A stretch of DNA of 13,094 nucleotides from Chryseosolibacter sp049791675. GTDB taxonomy: Bacteria > Bacteroidota > Bacteroidia > Cytophagales > Cyclobacteriaceae. The stretch covers positions 1-13,094 of the forward strand of contig JBARAD010000151.1 of the NCBI GenBank assembly GCA_049791675.1, written 5' to 3'. A program made the translations under genes and the position numbers. The notes under the pieces were generated by a model. That model saw only the letters and a list, made by a program, of their open reading frames with translations. It was not told the origin of the DNA and ran no database searches. Shown here piece by piece: positions 12,597 through 13,094 of this stretch; within the stretch, counting starts at the first letter, position 1, and every line of letters starts with the position of its first letter.

Positions 12597-13094
12597 AAAA
12601 GATCATGTTAACGGGTATTGCCTCAGTTCTTTCCCTGAGCGCCATGTCACAGGCAGCACAACCTGCCGCCGAAACGAGTTTCCTCAACGATCCGTTGCTA
12701 CCGCTCTATGTGACGGCCGCCGCAGTATCGCTTCTCCTCATCCTGGTGATCCTGATTACACTGTATGTGATCAAGGTGTTGAATTTCATGACAGCAGAAG
12801 CTGCCCGGCAAAATGCGGTTCAGACCGGGATCGTCTATGCCCCGAAACCTTCGTGGTGGAAAACGTTCGTTGAAAAAATGAATGCGTCCGTGCCGGTCGC
12901 GCAGGAAAAAGAGATTGAAATGGACCACGCTTATGATGGCATCCGTGAACTCGACAATCACCTTCCGCCCTGGTGGAAATGGCTCTTCTACGGCACCATC
13001 GTGTGGGCAGTTGTTTACTTCATTCTCTTCCACGTAACAGACAGCCTGCCTGGTTCACTGGAGGAATATCAGCGGGAACTGGCGCTGGCGGAAG
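12593..13094 (+). CDS. ccoP: cbb3 oxidase diheme subunit CcoP, N-terminal part
   Basis: The frame runs from ATG 12593 off the end of the window, 167 residues, so the two c-type heme domains lie outside. Visible are an N-terminal hydrophobic stretch (MKKIMLTGIASVLSLSAMSQAAQ, signal-like), a first membrane helix at about 37-60 (PLYVTAAAVSLLLILVILIT), a linker, and the hallmark CcoP N-terminal block HAYDGIRELDNHLPPWWKWLFYGTIVWAVVYFILFH at about 111-146. CcoP accepts electrons from cytochrome c and passes them to CcoO. Having an extra helix before the DGIRELDN block makes it longer than many proteobacterial CcoP N-termini; I believe this is common in Bacteroidota. The start overlaps the ccoQ stop by four bases, indicating translational coupling. 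Confidence 0.92.
   Translation, partial: MKKIMLTGIASVLSLSAMSQAAQPAAETSFLNDPLLPLYVTAAAVSLLLILVILITLYVIKVLNFMTAEAARQNAVQTGIVYAPKPSWWKTFVEKMNASVPVAQEKEIEMDHAYDGIRELDNHLPPWWKWLFYGTIVWAVVYFILFHVTDSLPGSLEEYQRELALAE

Overview
The window looks like chromosomal DNA of a facultatively or micro-aerobic member of the Bacteroidota, perhaps a Chitinophagales-type organism. The reasons are a fused CcoN-CcoO cbb3 oxidase gene, promoter -7 elements of the TAnnTTTG type, weak or absent Shine-Dalgarno sequences, and the general character of the proteins. The genus cannot be fixed from the sequence, and no mobile elements, RNA genes or CRISPR arrays were seen.

Layout. Bases 1-297 hold the end of a group III truncated hemoglobin (+). 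A hemolysin III/PAQR-type membrane protein (365-1003, -) faces away from an uncharacterised ~600-residue protein with TIM-barrel/flavoprotein-like motifs (1207-3015, +). A long block follows on the minus strand, in transcription order: ric/ytfE-type di-iron Fe-S repair protein (9030-8308), B12-dependent class II ribonucleotide reductase nrdJ (8166-6316), a Crp/Fnr-family regulator (6281-5655), nadA (5540-4587) and nadB (4585-3032). To its right on the plus strand are a conserved histidine/aspartate-rich membrane protein (9307-9945), a 301-nt regulatory-looking gap, and the cbb3 oxidase operon ccoNO-ccoQ-ccoP (10247 to the window end, ccoP cut).

Shared theme. The genes fit life at low oxygen under nitrosative stress: NO/O2-binding hemoglobin, repair of damaged Fe-S clusters, a high-affinity terminal oxidase, an oxygen-independent ribonucleotide reductase, NAD synthesis through the Fe-S enzyme NadA, and a Crp/Fnr regulator encoded in the middle.

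Main observation. A 16-bp FNR-like inverted repeat, about TATGAT-N4-ATCATA, recurs upstream of genes. Three exact TGAT-N4-ATCA copies were found by eye, all between genes (hemolysin III, the regulator itself, ric). A near-perfect fourth lies before the unknown ~600-residue protein, and weaker copies lie before ccoNO. At ric, the unknown protein and, more weakly, hemolysin III and ccoNO, the box centre is exactly 36.5 bp from the end of a TAnnTTTG-like -7 element. That puts the box near -41.5, the classical class II activator position. This suggests a local regulon controlled by the encoded Crp/Fnr protein, which lacks FNR's cysteine cluster and CRP's cAMP-binding arginine. The box also moves the start of the unknown gene from 1147 to 1207.
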